A DNA stretch of 64,000 bases from Aphanothece sacrum FPU1. Its GTDB lineage: Bacteria; Cyanobacteriota; Cyanobacteriia; Cyanobacteriales; Microcystaceae. Positions 44,722 to 53,385 of the stretch are shown piece after piece. The notes below the pieces were generated by a model. It did not search any database. It was not told where the DNA came from and worked only from the letters and a program-made list of their open reading frames with translations. A program made the position numbers and the translations under genes. The stretch covers positions 1 to 64,000 of the forward strand of contig NZ_BDQK01000009.1 in assembly GCF_003864295.1 (NCBI RefSeq), in the 5' to 3' direction. The stretch's first letter is position 1. Each line of letters opens with the position of its first letter.

Positions 44722-45459
44722 TTAGTCTAGTTGAATTTGCTCAAGTTGAGTAATAATAACATCAGCTTTTTCTAAATGAGGAGCATGAGAATTTCCCCAA
44801 CAAATACCAATAGTTCCCGCTACTCCTGCTTGTTGAGCCATGATAATATCTCCTTGGGAGTCTCCTACCATTAGGGTTACATTGGGGGTAGTTTCAAGAA
44901 GTTGACAAGCCTGAATGAATAACCTAGGATCAGGTTTAGTCAGTCCTTGATCTCCTCCCATCATTAATTGAATGTAGTTAGATAATTGATGTTCCTTGAC
45001 AAAATTTTCCACATCAGAAGTAGGGGCAGCCGAGAGAATGCCTAATTTTAATCCAGCATCCGAGAGAATTTTTAACACATCTAAACTGCCCGCAAATAGA
45101 GGGGAAGTTGTCCGATTTTTTGGCAAATATTTGTCAGCTTCAGTAAAAGCATTTTGAGCAATAGCTAAAGATTCAAACCAACTGCGTCCTGTTTCAGCAA
45201 TATAAGCTGCCGCCGCGATTAAGTTTTCTTGACGACTACCAACCGCCATTAAACCTGTTGGATCGAGTCTATTTTCTTGTAGACCAAAAGCCATTAATAA
45301 AGGTTCCCCAATGCCAGGAATTTGAGCATCAATAAGACGAGCGCGACGAATACTTAATTCCCGTAAAAAGCTTTGAGAATCTTCTAATGTACCATCTTTA
45401 TCGAATAAGATAGCTTCAATATTATTAAATTTAACGTGACCACAGCGAATACTTAACAA
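44722..45459 (-). CDS. HAD phosphatase, phosphoglycolate phosphatase-like
   Basis: A 245-residue HAD hydrolase. Motif I is AILFDKDGTLEDSQ, motif II LGILSAAPTSDVEN, the Lys GLTKPDPRLF and motif III TLMVGDSQGDIIMAQQAG. Helical cap between residues 25 and 105. Resembles Gph-like phosphatases of sugar phosphates, but substrate is not determined by these motifs. The only in-frame start is TTG at 45459. Confidence 0.87.
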   Translation of the reverse strand: MLSIRCGHVKFNNIEAILFDKDGTLEDSQSFLRELSIRRARLIDAQIPGIGEPLLMAFGLQENRLDPTGLMAVGSRQENLIAAAAYIAETGRSWFESLAIAQNAFTEADKYLPKNRTTSPLFAGSLDVLKILSDAGLKLGILSAAPTSDVENFVKEHQLSNYIQLMMGGDQGLTKPDPRLFIQACQLLETTPNVTLMVGDSQGDIIMAQQAGVAGTIGICWGNSHAPHLEKADVIITQLEQIQLD

Positions 45460-45587
45460 ATTTTTATTCTTTAATTAGGGTTTAAGACTTCTACTGGAAG
45501 CCCTAATTAATTGTAACTAAAATCCCGTTAATGGAGTGAAAGTTTGTGAATTCTTTCTAAGATACTGGGATTGGGTGTTAGGGGTTA

Positions 45588-45617
45588 GGGATCAACAATT
45601 GTGCTTCTGTTGATCCC
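45588..45617. repeat. Perfect 10-bp intergenic hairpin
   Basis: GGGATCAACA (45588-45597) pairs with TGTTGATCCC (45608-45617) around a ten-base loop in the gap between the HAD gene and the broken nuclease gene. No T tract, so probably a small repeat or processing site. Confidence 0.5.
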
Positions 45618-45672
45618 GACAAAGATGTGTGGCTTACATTTACTTATTATTAATAAAAAATAAAGTTCTAAT

Positions 45673-46077
45673 TTATTGGTTGGTTGTATTTAACCAATTT
45701 TCTAGATCCTGTAAGGTTGAAAAATCGAATAAAGCTTCTCCTAGTTCTTCAATTTTATCAATGTTTAATTCTCTGATTTTTACTTCAATATCTCGATATA
45801 TATGTCCTAATTTTCGTTTAATTAAGCGTATAATTAAGGCTTTTTCTCGTTCAATTCCTTGTGTCATCCAACTGGTAACAATTTCCATAACTTCCTCCTG
45901 TTCCTCTTGTTGAAAGGTTTTAAGTTCCCTTTGAAAAGCAGTTTCTTCTGCTTGGTTTAAAGTGAGATAGGTATCCACAAAACCCGAAATTAATTGCATT
46001 CTTGCTGGATCTAATTTTAATGTTACCAATAATCTCAATCATTGTGCTTTAACCTTGGGTCGATCATGATCAATCAT
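45673..46077 (-). pseudogene. Rpn/DUF4351-type nuclease gene, 5'-truncated and with an in-frame TGA
   Basis: Reading from ATG 46077 gives MIDHDRPKVKAQ, TGA (46039-46041), then LRLLVTLKLDPARMQLISGF in the same frame. The continuation and the C-terminal GHIYRDIEVKIRELNIDKIE match the C-terminal half of cyanobacterial Rpn-family/DUF4351 proteins; I recall a Cys codon at the stop position in relatives, so TGC or TGT to TGA is the likely change. The N-terminal PD-(D/E)XK domain is missing, replaced two bases away by the end of the WD40 kinase gene. A 121-residue piece from TTG 46038 might still be made. Confidence 0.68.
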
Positions 46078-46079
46078 AA

Positions 46080-48896
46080 TTAATTAATTTTCCAAAGACG
46101 AACGACTCCATCATGATCTACTGAGACTAAAATACTGCCATCTGCACTAAATGCAACACTATTAATATAATGAGTATGACCCTGAAATAATTGTAGTAAT
46201 TCTCCTGACATCAAATCCCACAAAGCTATCATTTTGTCAGTGCTACCAGAAGCGATAAAATTACCATTAGGACTAAACGCGACACAATTAACATAACCCA
46301 AATGACCGCGAAAAACATGCATTTCTTTTCCCGATAAAATATGCCATAAACGTACAGTTTTATCTCGACTTCCTGATGCAATAAATTGACCATCAGGACT
46401 AAATGCTACCGTTTCTACATTGTAAGTATGTCCTTCAAATTGTTTAACTTGTTGTCCTGAAGATACTTCCCAAATTCTAACAGTTTTATCATCACTACCA
46501 CTTGCCACTAATTGACTATCAGGACTAAAAGCAACACATTCAACATCATCTAGATGTCCCTGAAGAACTCGCAAAGGTTTATTTGCATTTAAGGTTAACC
46601 ATCGAGAATGAACCTCCCACAAACGCACTGTTTTATCCCAACTTCCAGAAGCAATAAATTGATTATTAGGACTAAAGGCCACACTTTTGACCCAATGATC
46701 ATGACCAGAAAACACACGCGCTAGTTTGCCACTGTGAACATCCCAAAGTCTCACGGTTTCATCCCAACTCCCAGATACTAACCAACGACTATCAGAACTA
46801 AAGGCTACACTAGAAACAGCCTCCTCATGACCTTGCAGAACATGAACTTCTCGTCTTTCTACAATATCCCATAACCGAATAGTACCATCATTATTTCCTG
46901 TCCCTACCCAACGACCATCCGCACTACAAGCGACACCATAAACCCAATTTGTATGTTGGTGTAACTGATGCACCGTTTTACCCTGTAAAATATCCCATAG
47001 ACGAATTGTATAGTCATCGGCCCCAGAGACAAGATAACGACTATCCTGACAAAATGCGATCGCCCTCACCCTATTCCAATGACCCCTCAACCTAGCCATT
47101 TCTTGGCCATTCTCCACCGACCAAATACAAATAGACTTATCATCTATCTCGGAAGTAGAGGCTAAAAAATGATTATCCCCACTAAAAACCACTTGAGACA
47201 CCCAGTCTGTATGGCCTTCTAAACAAAATTGTAGTTCACTTGAATTGACTAACCAAACTCGTACTTTGCGATCGCGGCCTCCACTGGCCAATAATTTGCC
47301 GTCTCCACTAAAGGTCAAGGTGTCTACTCGTCCCTCATGGCCAACTAAAACGGTCTTTTCTTGGCCCGACTGTCTATCCCACAGACGTATTGTCCCATCT
47401 CCACATCCCGAAGCTATTAACTGACCGTCTTTGGTTATGGCCACACTTGTTACCCATCCTATGGGTTCTGAAAATTGGTGTAACTGTTCTCCTGAATAAC
47501 TATCCCAAACCCTCACCGTTTCATCTTTACTTCCGGAAACCAATAGAGAACCATTATTAGACAAGGCAATACTGGTAATTTGTTTTTTGTGACCTTGTAG
47601 CGATCGCCAAAACTGGCCTTGAGTTAAATCCCATAAATAAATCTGTTCTTGCCAGACCAAAGCTAATAACCGTTTATCCCCACTGACGGCCCCTAATTCT
47701 GTGGGACAGTCAATTTCCCAACCGGCCCGACGAGAACTAAAATTTAATAAAGAGGTTCCTCCTGCCCCTAAAACCATCACTCCATCGAGATCTAAGGGTA
47801 TTAACCCCCGAATACAACCTCGTCCTAATCGTTGCTCCATGCCTTGTTGTTGTAACATAGGGAGAGTAAAATATCCCTTGAGAGGATCAATTTTACCGGC
47901 TGATGCTTCCTGAGAAAAGGGGCCCAGTAAAGTTACCCCAGACAAATTTTCCTTTTGCCACCATTCTCGCACATTTTTGGGGCGTTCTTTCCGTTTTAAG
48001 GCGATCGCACTCATAACCAAACGATACCAAACCCCCTCTAGTCCTTGAGGTCGCCACTTATCCCCCTCCATCAAACGAGTCATGGCCGGATGAGGTAAAG
48101 TCCCTGTAAGCATTTCATACAAAATCATGCCCATTTCAAATAAATCGCTTTCTGGCCCGATTTCTCCGCCGGAAACCAGTTCTGGAGGGGCATAACATTC
48201 AGTAAAAGAACGAGTTTTTTTAGCCCTGGCATGAATAGCTTGAGTAGCTGCCCCAAAATCAATGACAATTAACTTATCTTGGGCAGTTAATACCAAATTT
48301 TCCGGTTTTAAATCCAAATGATAAATACCGGCCTGATGAATAGTTTCCAAAGCATCCACTAACTGGCCCATCAAGGCCTCAACTCGTTGTACTGGTAATC
48401 TGCGGTGAGGTTGACTGTCTAATTCCCGTAACAAGGTTTTACCCTGTACTAAATCCATTACCAAATAAGCCGTATTACTTTCTTCAAATAAGTCCCGTAC
48501 CTGAACCACATTAGGATGATTCAGTTTCGCTAAAATACGCCCTTCTTCGAGAAAACGAGCTAAACTACGTTGATAAGTGTTCCGATGGTTTTTAGGGATA
48601 TTTAAAGCTAAGCTGTGTTGATTGCGAGTTGCGTATTGACTAGGATAAAATTCTTTAATGGCTACTACATCATTCAAAATCTGATGGTGGGCCCGATAAG
48701 TAATACCAAAACTTCCTTTTCCCATGGCATAATCAAGACAATAAGTCCCAGATTTTACGCCCTGACTCTGATTACACCGTAAATAAGTCCCCTGGGGTAA
48801 TACTTCTCGCAGCAATGACGGTATATGGGCCCCACACTGAGGACACAATTCGGTCTGTGGAGATAGTCCATCCAAATGACAATTAAGACAGCGCAT
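46080..48896 (-). CDS. Serine/threonine kinase with zinc ribbon and WD40 repeats
   Basis: A 938-residue eukaryote-like kinase. Residues 3-22 form a C-x2-C...C-x2-C zinc ribbon (CLNCHLDGLSPQTELCPQCG). The kinase domain (about 55-310) has VVAIKEFYPSQYA with the ATP-binding Lys, HLDLKPENLVL as catalytic loop and VIDFGAATQA as the DFG. From about residue 390 to the end are twelve clear WD40 repeats (such as SVAFSPDGQFIASGSRDKTV) and a degenerate one before them, consistent with two seven-bladed propellers. No membrane segment. It lies nine bases downstream of bioF on the same strand. Substrates unknown. Confidence 0.93.
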   Translation of the reverse strand: MRCLNCHLDGLSPQTELCPQCGAHIPSLLREVLPQGTYLRCNQSQGVKSGTYCLDYAMGKGSFGITYRAHHQILNDVVAIKEFYPSQYATRNQHSLALNIPKNHRNTYQRSLARFLEEGRILAKLNHPNVVQVRDLFEESNTAYLVMDLVQGKTLLRELDSQPHRRLPVQRVEALMGQLVDALETIHQAGIYHLDLKPENLVLTAQDKLIVIDFGAATQAIHARAKKTRSFTECYAPPELVSGGEIGPESDLFEMGMILYEMLTGTLPHPAMTRLMEGDKWRPQGLEGVWYRLVMSAIALKRKERPKNVREWWQKENLSGVTLLGPFSQEASAGKIDPLKGYFTLPMLQQQGMEQRLGRGCIRGLIPLDLDGVMVLGAGGTSLLNFSSRRAGWEIDCPTELGAVSGDKRLLALVWQEQIYLWDLTQGQFWRSLQGHKKQITSIALSNNGSLLVSGSKDETVRVWDSYSGEQLHQFSEPIGWVTSVAITKDGQLIASGCGDGTIRLWDRQSGQEKTVLVGHEGRVDTLTFSGDGKLLASGGRDRKVRVWLVNSSELQFCLEGHTDWVSQVVFSGDNHFLASTSEIDDKSICIWSVENGQEMARLRGHWNRVRAIAFCQDSRYLVSGADDYTIRLWDILQGKTVHQLHQHTNWVYGVACSADGRWVGTGNNDGTIRLWDIVERREVHVLQGHEEAVSSVAFSSDSRWLVSGSWDETVRLWDVHSGKLARVFSGHDHWVKSVAFSPNNQFIASGSWDKTVRLWEVHSRWLTLNANKPLRVLQGHLDDVECVAFSPDSQLVASGSDDKTVRIWEVSSGQQVKQFEGHTYNVETVAFSPDGQFIASGSRDKTVRLWHILSGKEMHVFRGHLGYVNCVAFSPNGNFIASGSTDKMIALWDLMSGELLQLFQGHTHYINSVAFSADGSILVSVDHDGVVRLWKIN

Positions 48897-48904
48897 TAAA
48901 TTAA

Positions 48905-50062
48905 TTAGGTGATCAGATTTTTCTCTAAAATGGTGATTAGTTGTTGCAGATGGTTTAAGGTATGGGTGGCCATCACCGAAAACCTTAGACGACTGGTGGG
49001 AACTGTTGGAGGACGAATGGCAGGGGCAAAAATACCCTCTTTTTTCAATGTTTTGGCTAAGTTTAGGGCGGTTTCAGCATTGGCTAATCCAACACACAAA
49101 ATCGCTGAATTTGAAGAAATTAAGTTAAATTGAGCGGTTTTTTCTCGCAAAAATGTTACATTGTGCCATAAATTTTCACGACGTTGAGGTTCTTCTTTAA
49201 TAATATCAATAGCGGTTAAGGCCGCGGCCGTATCAGCAGGAGATAACCCGGTCGTATAAATCCAAGTTGCGGCCCTGTTGCGTAAAAAATCAATTAATTT
49301 GCCTGAACCGGCCACATATCCCCCTAAACTTCCTAGTGCTTTACTTAAGGTTCCCATCTGAATTAAATTCTCACCATCACAGTCAAAATATTCCCTACAG
49401 CCTGCCCCTGTTTTCCCCATAACCCCAGTTGCATGAGCTTCATCTATCAAAAGCATACACTCAAAAGACTCCGCTAAGGATATCAAGTCAGGTAAAGGAC
49501 ATAAATCTCCATCCATACTGAAAACACTATCACTCACCATCAGACAACGACGATATTTTTGACGATTTTCCTGAAGTTTATTGTGCAAATCTGCAATATT
49601 ATTGTGACCATATTCTAAGTAGGTGGCCCCACTAAGTTTAGCTCCATTTTTTAGACTAGAATGATTATAATTATCTCCTAAAATAAGATCTTTTTGTCCT
49701 ACTAAAGCGGTAATAGTTCCTAAATTTGCTAAATAACCAGAACTAAAAATTAAGGCATCTTCTGTTTGTTTTAAATTAGCAATGGCTTTTTCTAAGGTTT
49801 GATGTAAGTCTCTATGACCACTTAATAACCGTGATCCTGTGCTTCCAGTTCCATATTTTTGTGTCGCTTCTATAGACGCTTTTATTAATCTTTTATCTCC
49901 TGCTAATCCTAAATAATCATTACTAGCAAAATTGATTAATTTTTGCCCATTGATAGAAATTTCTGCCCCCGGTAAACTATCAATTGTTGTGACACTTCGA
50001 TACCAATTAACCTGATGAATGGTTAATAGAGATTTTTCTATCCATTGATAAGGATTTGTCAT
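48905..50062 (-). CDS. bioF: 8-amino-7-oxononanoate synthase
   Basis: PLP-dependent alpha-oxoamine synthase of 385 residues in biotin synthesis. [18 protein letters not shown] and [18 protein letters not shown] bind substrate, [18 protein letters not shown] holds the Asp that pairs with PLP, and [15 protein letters not shown] contains the Schiff-base Lys. KBL (threonine catabolism) is a close relative but the sequence fits BioF better. Precedes the WD40 kinase gene by nine bases; divergent from the Fur-family gene. Confidence 0.88.
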   Translation of the reverse strand: MTNPYQWIEKSLLTIHQVNWYRSVTTIDSLPGAEISINGQKLINFASNDYLGLAGDKRLIKASIEATQKYGTGSTGSRLLSGHRDLHQTLEKAIANLKQTEDALIFSSGYLANLGTITALVGQKDLILGDNYNHSSLKNGAKLSGATYLEYGHNNIADLHNKLQENRQKYRRCLMVSDSVFSMDGDLCPLPDLISLAESFECMLLIDEAHATGVMGKTGAGCREYFDCDGENLIQMGTLSKALGSLGGYVAGSGKLIDFLRNRAATWIYTTGLSPADTAAALTAIDIIKEEPQRRENLWHNVTFLREKTAQFNLISSNSAILCVGLANAETALNLAKTLKKEGIFAPAIRPPTVPTSRLRFSVMATHTLNHLQQLITILEKNLIT

Positions 50063-50141
50063 TTTTGGGCTAAATTTGGGATTTATGATAAACTGGTAAC
50101 GACTATGTATAAGTTAATGAAAAATCAACAATTAGTGTATT

Positions 50142-50579
50142 ATGAACGAGCCAGGAGGATTCATTCAACCCATTCGCTGTTTAGAAGATGCCTTAAACCG
50201 TTGTCAAACTTTGGGGATGCGAGTAAGTCGTCAACGTCGCTTTATTCTAGAATTACTCTGGAAAGCACAAGAACATTTGTCTGCTAGGGAAATCTATGAT
50301 CGTTTGAATCAAGAAGGCAAAGATATTGGTCATACTTCTGTATATCAGAATTTAGAGGCTTTGTCGAGTCAAAATATTATTGAGTGTGTGGAACGATGCG
50401 ATGGTAGACTATATGGTCATATTAGTGATTCTCATAGTCATCTTAATTGTCTTGATACTAATCAAATTATCGATCTTCACATTGAACTGCCCCCTGATTT
50501 ATTACAACAAATTGAAACAAAAACAGGTGTAAAAATAACTGATTATAGCATTAATTTTTATGGCTATAAACATACATAA
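50142..50579 (+). CDS. Fur-family regulator, PerR/FurC-like
   Basis: A 145-residue metal-dependent repressor. The winged helix is GMRVSRQRRFILELLWKA through HTSVYQNLEALSSQNIIECV; metal ligands are in HISDSHSHLNCLDTNQIIDL. The usual C-x2-C zinc pair after this motif is absent (only one Cys), and the C-terminus YSINFYGYKHT is typical of cyanobacterial PerR/FurC proteins such as slr1738 as I remember them. Likely role: control of peroxide or iron-stress genes. It faces bioF across a 79-bp gap; a hairpin-forming repeat follows. Confidence 0.85.
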   Translation: MNEPGGFIQPIRCLEDALNRCQTLGMRVSRQRRFILELLWKAQEHLSAREIYDRLNQEGKDIGHTSVYQNLEALSSQNIIECVERCDGRLYGHISDSHSHLNCLDTNQIIDLHIELPPDLLQQIETKTGVKITDYSINFYGYKHT

Positions 50580-50587
50580 GGTATCAG

Positions 50588-50689
50588 GGGGTTTATCTAA
50601 CTTTTGCTTAGCATTAAATATAATGTAAGGGCGGGTTTATTTAACTTTTGCTTAGCATCATAAAATGTTGTAAAAAACCCGCCCCTACG
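50588..50689. repeat. Direct repeat plus GGGCGGGTTT hairpin
   Basis: The words GTTTATCTAACTTTTGCTTA (from 50591) and GTTTATTTAACTTTTGCTTA (from 50635) are direct repeats 44 bases apart. Around the second, GGGCGGGTTT (50630-50639) pairs with AAACCCGCCC (50676-50685). The hairpin resembles the core of the 176-bp MITE and may terminate the Fur-family gene. Confidence 0.7.
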
Positions 50690-50736
50690 GTGAAAAAAAC
50701 TCTATAACTTCTAATTATTCTTTAGCCTCTAGATTT

Positions 50737-52470
50737 GTGAGTGATCGCTTAATTAATTTACTAATTGTTGATCATGATCCCATTTTTCGGTTGGGGTTAT
50801 CTACTATTTTAAGCAATTATCAACAGTTTTGCTTAGTTGCTGTCTGTGGTACTCCCGAAGATGCCCTAGAAAGATTAACGAATCAAAAAGTAGATATTAT
50901 TATTATTGATCCTAATTTTGACGATAATTCATATCCAGGATGGGAATTATGTCAAGAGATTAAACAAAGTGATTTGAGCCTCAAAATTTGTTTATTAACG
51001 GGGATAACTGATGGTTTTTACCTAGAAAAATTACGAGATTTAGGTATTGAAGGTTATTGTCTCAAAGGGATACCCATTGAACAACTGATTGAGATATTAA
51101 TCCAAATTGATCAGGGTGAAATAATCTGGCCTAACTTAACTAATATTAATCAATCTACTATCATAGAAACGATCCCTTTTAGTTCCCCTTTAACTTGGTT
51201 AAATAGTTGGCAAAAATTAGGTATTAATCAAATAGATAAAAATTTAGATGAAGTTAATGAAAAATTAAACTTACCCGTTAATTCTAGATTAGATAAAGTA
51301 TTTTGGCAAGGGAGAAAAAGAGAATTATTAGCCGCTCGTTGGTTAGTCAATCAATTAGTTCAAATGCCAATTATTATAACAACTAATTCATCTGCAGAAT
51401 TTAGAGAAAATCAGCTATTAAAGGGAGAAAAGTTTGATAGTAGTTTTGGTAATTCTCTCAATAAATCGGTAGTCATTAAGAACAAAAATATTGCAGTTAT
51501 ATTTAATAAGATAATAAAAAAAGTACAAACAAATTTAATTAATTCTACTTCCAGACCTCTAGAAATTGATATTTTAAAAACACAACAAAAACAGGAAATA
51601 TTAACCTTAATTTTAGGTCAAACTATCCGAGTCTTAGATGATTTAAGATTTGTCGAATTAACCCCGAAACAATCAGATAAAAATACGGTAGCAATTTTAC
51701 AAAGGATTTGGCGAGAATCTGCCTTAATTTTTTTAGGTAAATATTGTGTAGTTAGGCAAAATATCGGACTAGAAGAAATAGAAGATCTTATTACAAATTA
51801 TACTATTTTAGTTGAACAAGAGATTTTAGAAAAAATACCATTTATGGTTGATTTACTGAGATATTTATTATTTGAAGAAGGAATTATCGTTGAGAACTTA
51901 TTGTACCGTCCCCAAGCTGCAGAAGCAAGACAACAGGCAGAAAAAATTCTAGATAATTTAATTATTCAAGTAGCCAATGGGATTGTATCTTTAATTTTAA
52001 ATAATTTCTCAGATATTGAAAAAATCAAACAAGAATTATATAATATTAATATGGCATCTTCTAGAGAAATTGCTAGATTTCGTAATAGTTTAGCCTGGGA
52101 ATATCGCCGCCAAAAGATATGGGAAGAACCCCAAAATATATTTCAAAGTCAATACCGTTTATTTATTTTAGGAGAAAAAGGCCTTGAATCCATCTTAATT
52201 TATGCCCCCAGACAAGAAGAACTAGAACAACTAACAGGACTAGGTTGGTTCGTGACTATATTATTAGAAACCCGTGATGCTTTATCCCCTTTAATGCGTT
52301 CTTTAATAAGATTAATCGGGAAGGGATTAGTGTATGTGCTAACTCAAGTAATAGGAAAAGGTTTAGGATTAATTGGTCGTGGTATTATGCAAGGAGTAGG
52401 TAATAGTTTACCAGAGACACGCTATAGTAAAAAAAAGCAAAAAGAAACTCAGAAAAATAAGTTAAACTAA
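50737..52470 (+). CDS. Receiver domain fused to DUF3685 (Ycf55-type) protein
   Basis: A 577-residue protein. Residues 5-125 are a response-regulator receiver (LLIVDHDPIFRLGL, the Asp in VDIIIIDPNF, and LKGIPIEQLIEI where the Lys lies). Residues about 150-577 are DUF3685, the cyanobacterial homologue of the red-algal plastid protein Ycf55, ending in a basic tail. Function unknown; no DNA-binding domain is visible. The start is GTG at 50737. In the window it has no neighbouring kinase. Confidence 0.88.
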   Translation: MSDRLINLLIVDHDPIFRLGLSTILSNYQQFCLVAVCGTPEDALERLTNQKVDIIIIDPNFDDNSYPGWELCQEIKQSDLSLKICLLTGITDGFYLEKLRDLGIEGYCLKGIPIEQLIEILIQIDQGEIIWPNLTNINQSTIIETIPFSSPLTWLNSWQKLGINQIDKNLDEVNEKLNLPVNSRLDKVFWQGRKRELLAARWLVNQLVQMPIIITTNSSAEFRENQLLKGEKFDSSFGNSLNKSVVIKNKNIAVIFNKIIKKVQTNLINSTSRPLEIDILKTQQKQEILTLILGQTIRVLDDLRFVELTPKQSDKNTVAILQRIWRESALIFLGKYCVVRQNIGLEEIEDLITNYTILVEQEILEKIPFMVDLLRYLLFEEGIIVENLLYRPQAAEARQQAEKILDNLIIQVANGIVSLILNNFSDIEKIKQELYNINMASSREIARFRNSLAWEYRRQKIWEEPQNIFQSQYRLFILGEKGLESILIYAPRQEELEQLTGLGWFVTILLETRDALSPLMRSLIRLIGKGLVYVLTQVIGKGLGLIGRGIMQGVGNSLPETRYSKKKQKETQKNKLN

Positions 52471-52603
52471 CCTAATGAGTTACGCACTCAGAACCGAAAA
52501 TAGCGATTTTGCGTCATTGCGAAGCGAAGCAATCTCAAACCCTTATTACTGCGTTACAGTGCGTAACTCCTAAATTGGATAAAAAGTTTTTTGGACGAAA
52601 CCC

Positions 52604-52633
52604 TTGACAAACTCCTATAAAGTTCGGTATTAT
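52604..52633 (+). promoter_or_regulatory. Sigma-70-type promoter for tRNA-Asp
   Basis: TTGACA (52604-52609) and TATTAT (52628-52633) are separated by 18 bases, 21 bases before the tRNA. Near-consensus. Confidence 0.75.
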
Positions 52634-52654
52634 GATAATCGGACTAAAAAACAA

Positions 52655-52728
52655 GGGACTGTAGTTCAATTGGTTAGAGCACCGCCCTGTCACGGCGGAA
52701 GTTGCGGGTTCGAGCCCCGTCAGTCCCG
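52655..52728 (+). tRNA. tRNA-Asp (GTC)
   Basis: Cloverleaf of 74 bases. Acceptor stem GGGACTG/CAGTCCC with discriminator G, D arm TAGTTCAATTGGTTAGAGCA, anticodon stem CCGCC/GGCGG with loop CTGTCAC giving GTC, T arm GCGGGTTCGAGCCCCGT. CCA is not encoded. Confidence 0.97.
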
Positions 52729-53320
52729 TACCCACCCGGTTAAGATTCAAGAATTTCAAAGGACTCTATTTCTAGCACTGGGCCAATCATGGCCAAAGTC
52801 ATAACATCCTCACGGATTCTACCCTTAATCTTAACATTAGTCAGGGTTTGACATAAAGATAGAATATTCAGAGATAAGCTAAGAGGCATTTAAACAGGGT
52901 ATTTGGTTGTTTAGTACAAAAGCTTAAACTCCTTCTCCGGCGCTCCCTTTGCTCCGGCGCTCCCCTGCAATCTCAACTAGCAATTTATATGCTTAACAGC
53001 TTAGTGGCAAGTAGGGCATTCTAGAGGGTTAAGGGAATAATCCCCAAAATTAAGATCAGTCATAAGTGTTGCTAGGGGGTTACGAGCGATCGCGTCTTAC
53101 AGCTTCAACAAATATCAATAATTTTAGTCAAAGATGTAAAAAAATGAATGTTGAACACTTCTGAATCTCTAGTTAATGCAATTAAATCCCTGTCCCTAAT
53201 CAAATCGGGTTTGCTGGTGGAACAGGTATCTTGCCTGTTATTGAACAGATTAATGATGGGTTACGCTATCGCTAACCCATCCTACAAAAATTACCAAAGG
53301 ATAATAAATTCATGTCAAAT
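52729..53320. other. Gene-free stretch with several small repeats
   Basis: No convincing gene is seen. CTCCGGCGCTCCC is repeated directly at 52935-52947 and 52952-52964. AACAGG/CCTGTT pair at 53221-53239, and GATGGGTTA/TAACCCATC pair at 53255-53281. These are typical intergenic cyanobacterial repeats. Confidence 0.6.
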
Positions 53321-53373
53321 TATATCAAAACCCGCGCCGGAGGCTGTGCAATTAATTTTGCACGCGGTACTTA
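53321..53373. mobile_element. Partial copy of the 176-bp MITE-like element
   Basis: Fifty-three bases from TATATCAAAACCCGCGCC to GGTACTTA match one end of the elements at 36606 and 44521. The other end is missing. It lies 12 bases from the stop codon of the RTX gene. Confidence 0.7.
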
Positions 53374-53385
53374 TTGGAGAACTTA

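Noticed and set aside
45629-45913. Plus-strand frame of 94 codons
   Set aside because: Antisense to the Rpn/DUF4351 remnant, whose protein pattern is recognisable.
52535-52759. Minus-strand frame reading [19 protein letters not shown]
   Set aside because: It is the antisense translation of the tRNA-Asp gene, a known false protein; the plus-strand frame 52604-52804 is rejected for the same reason.
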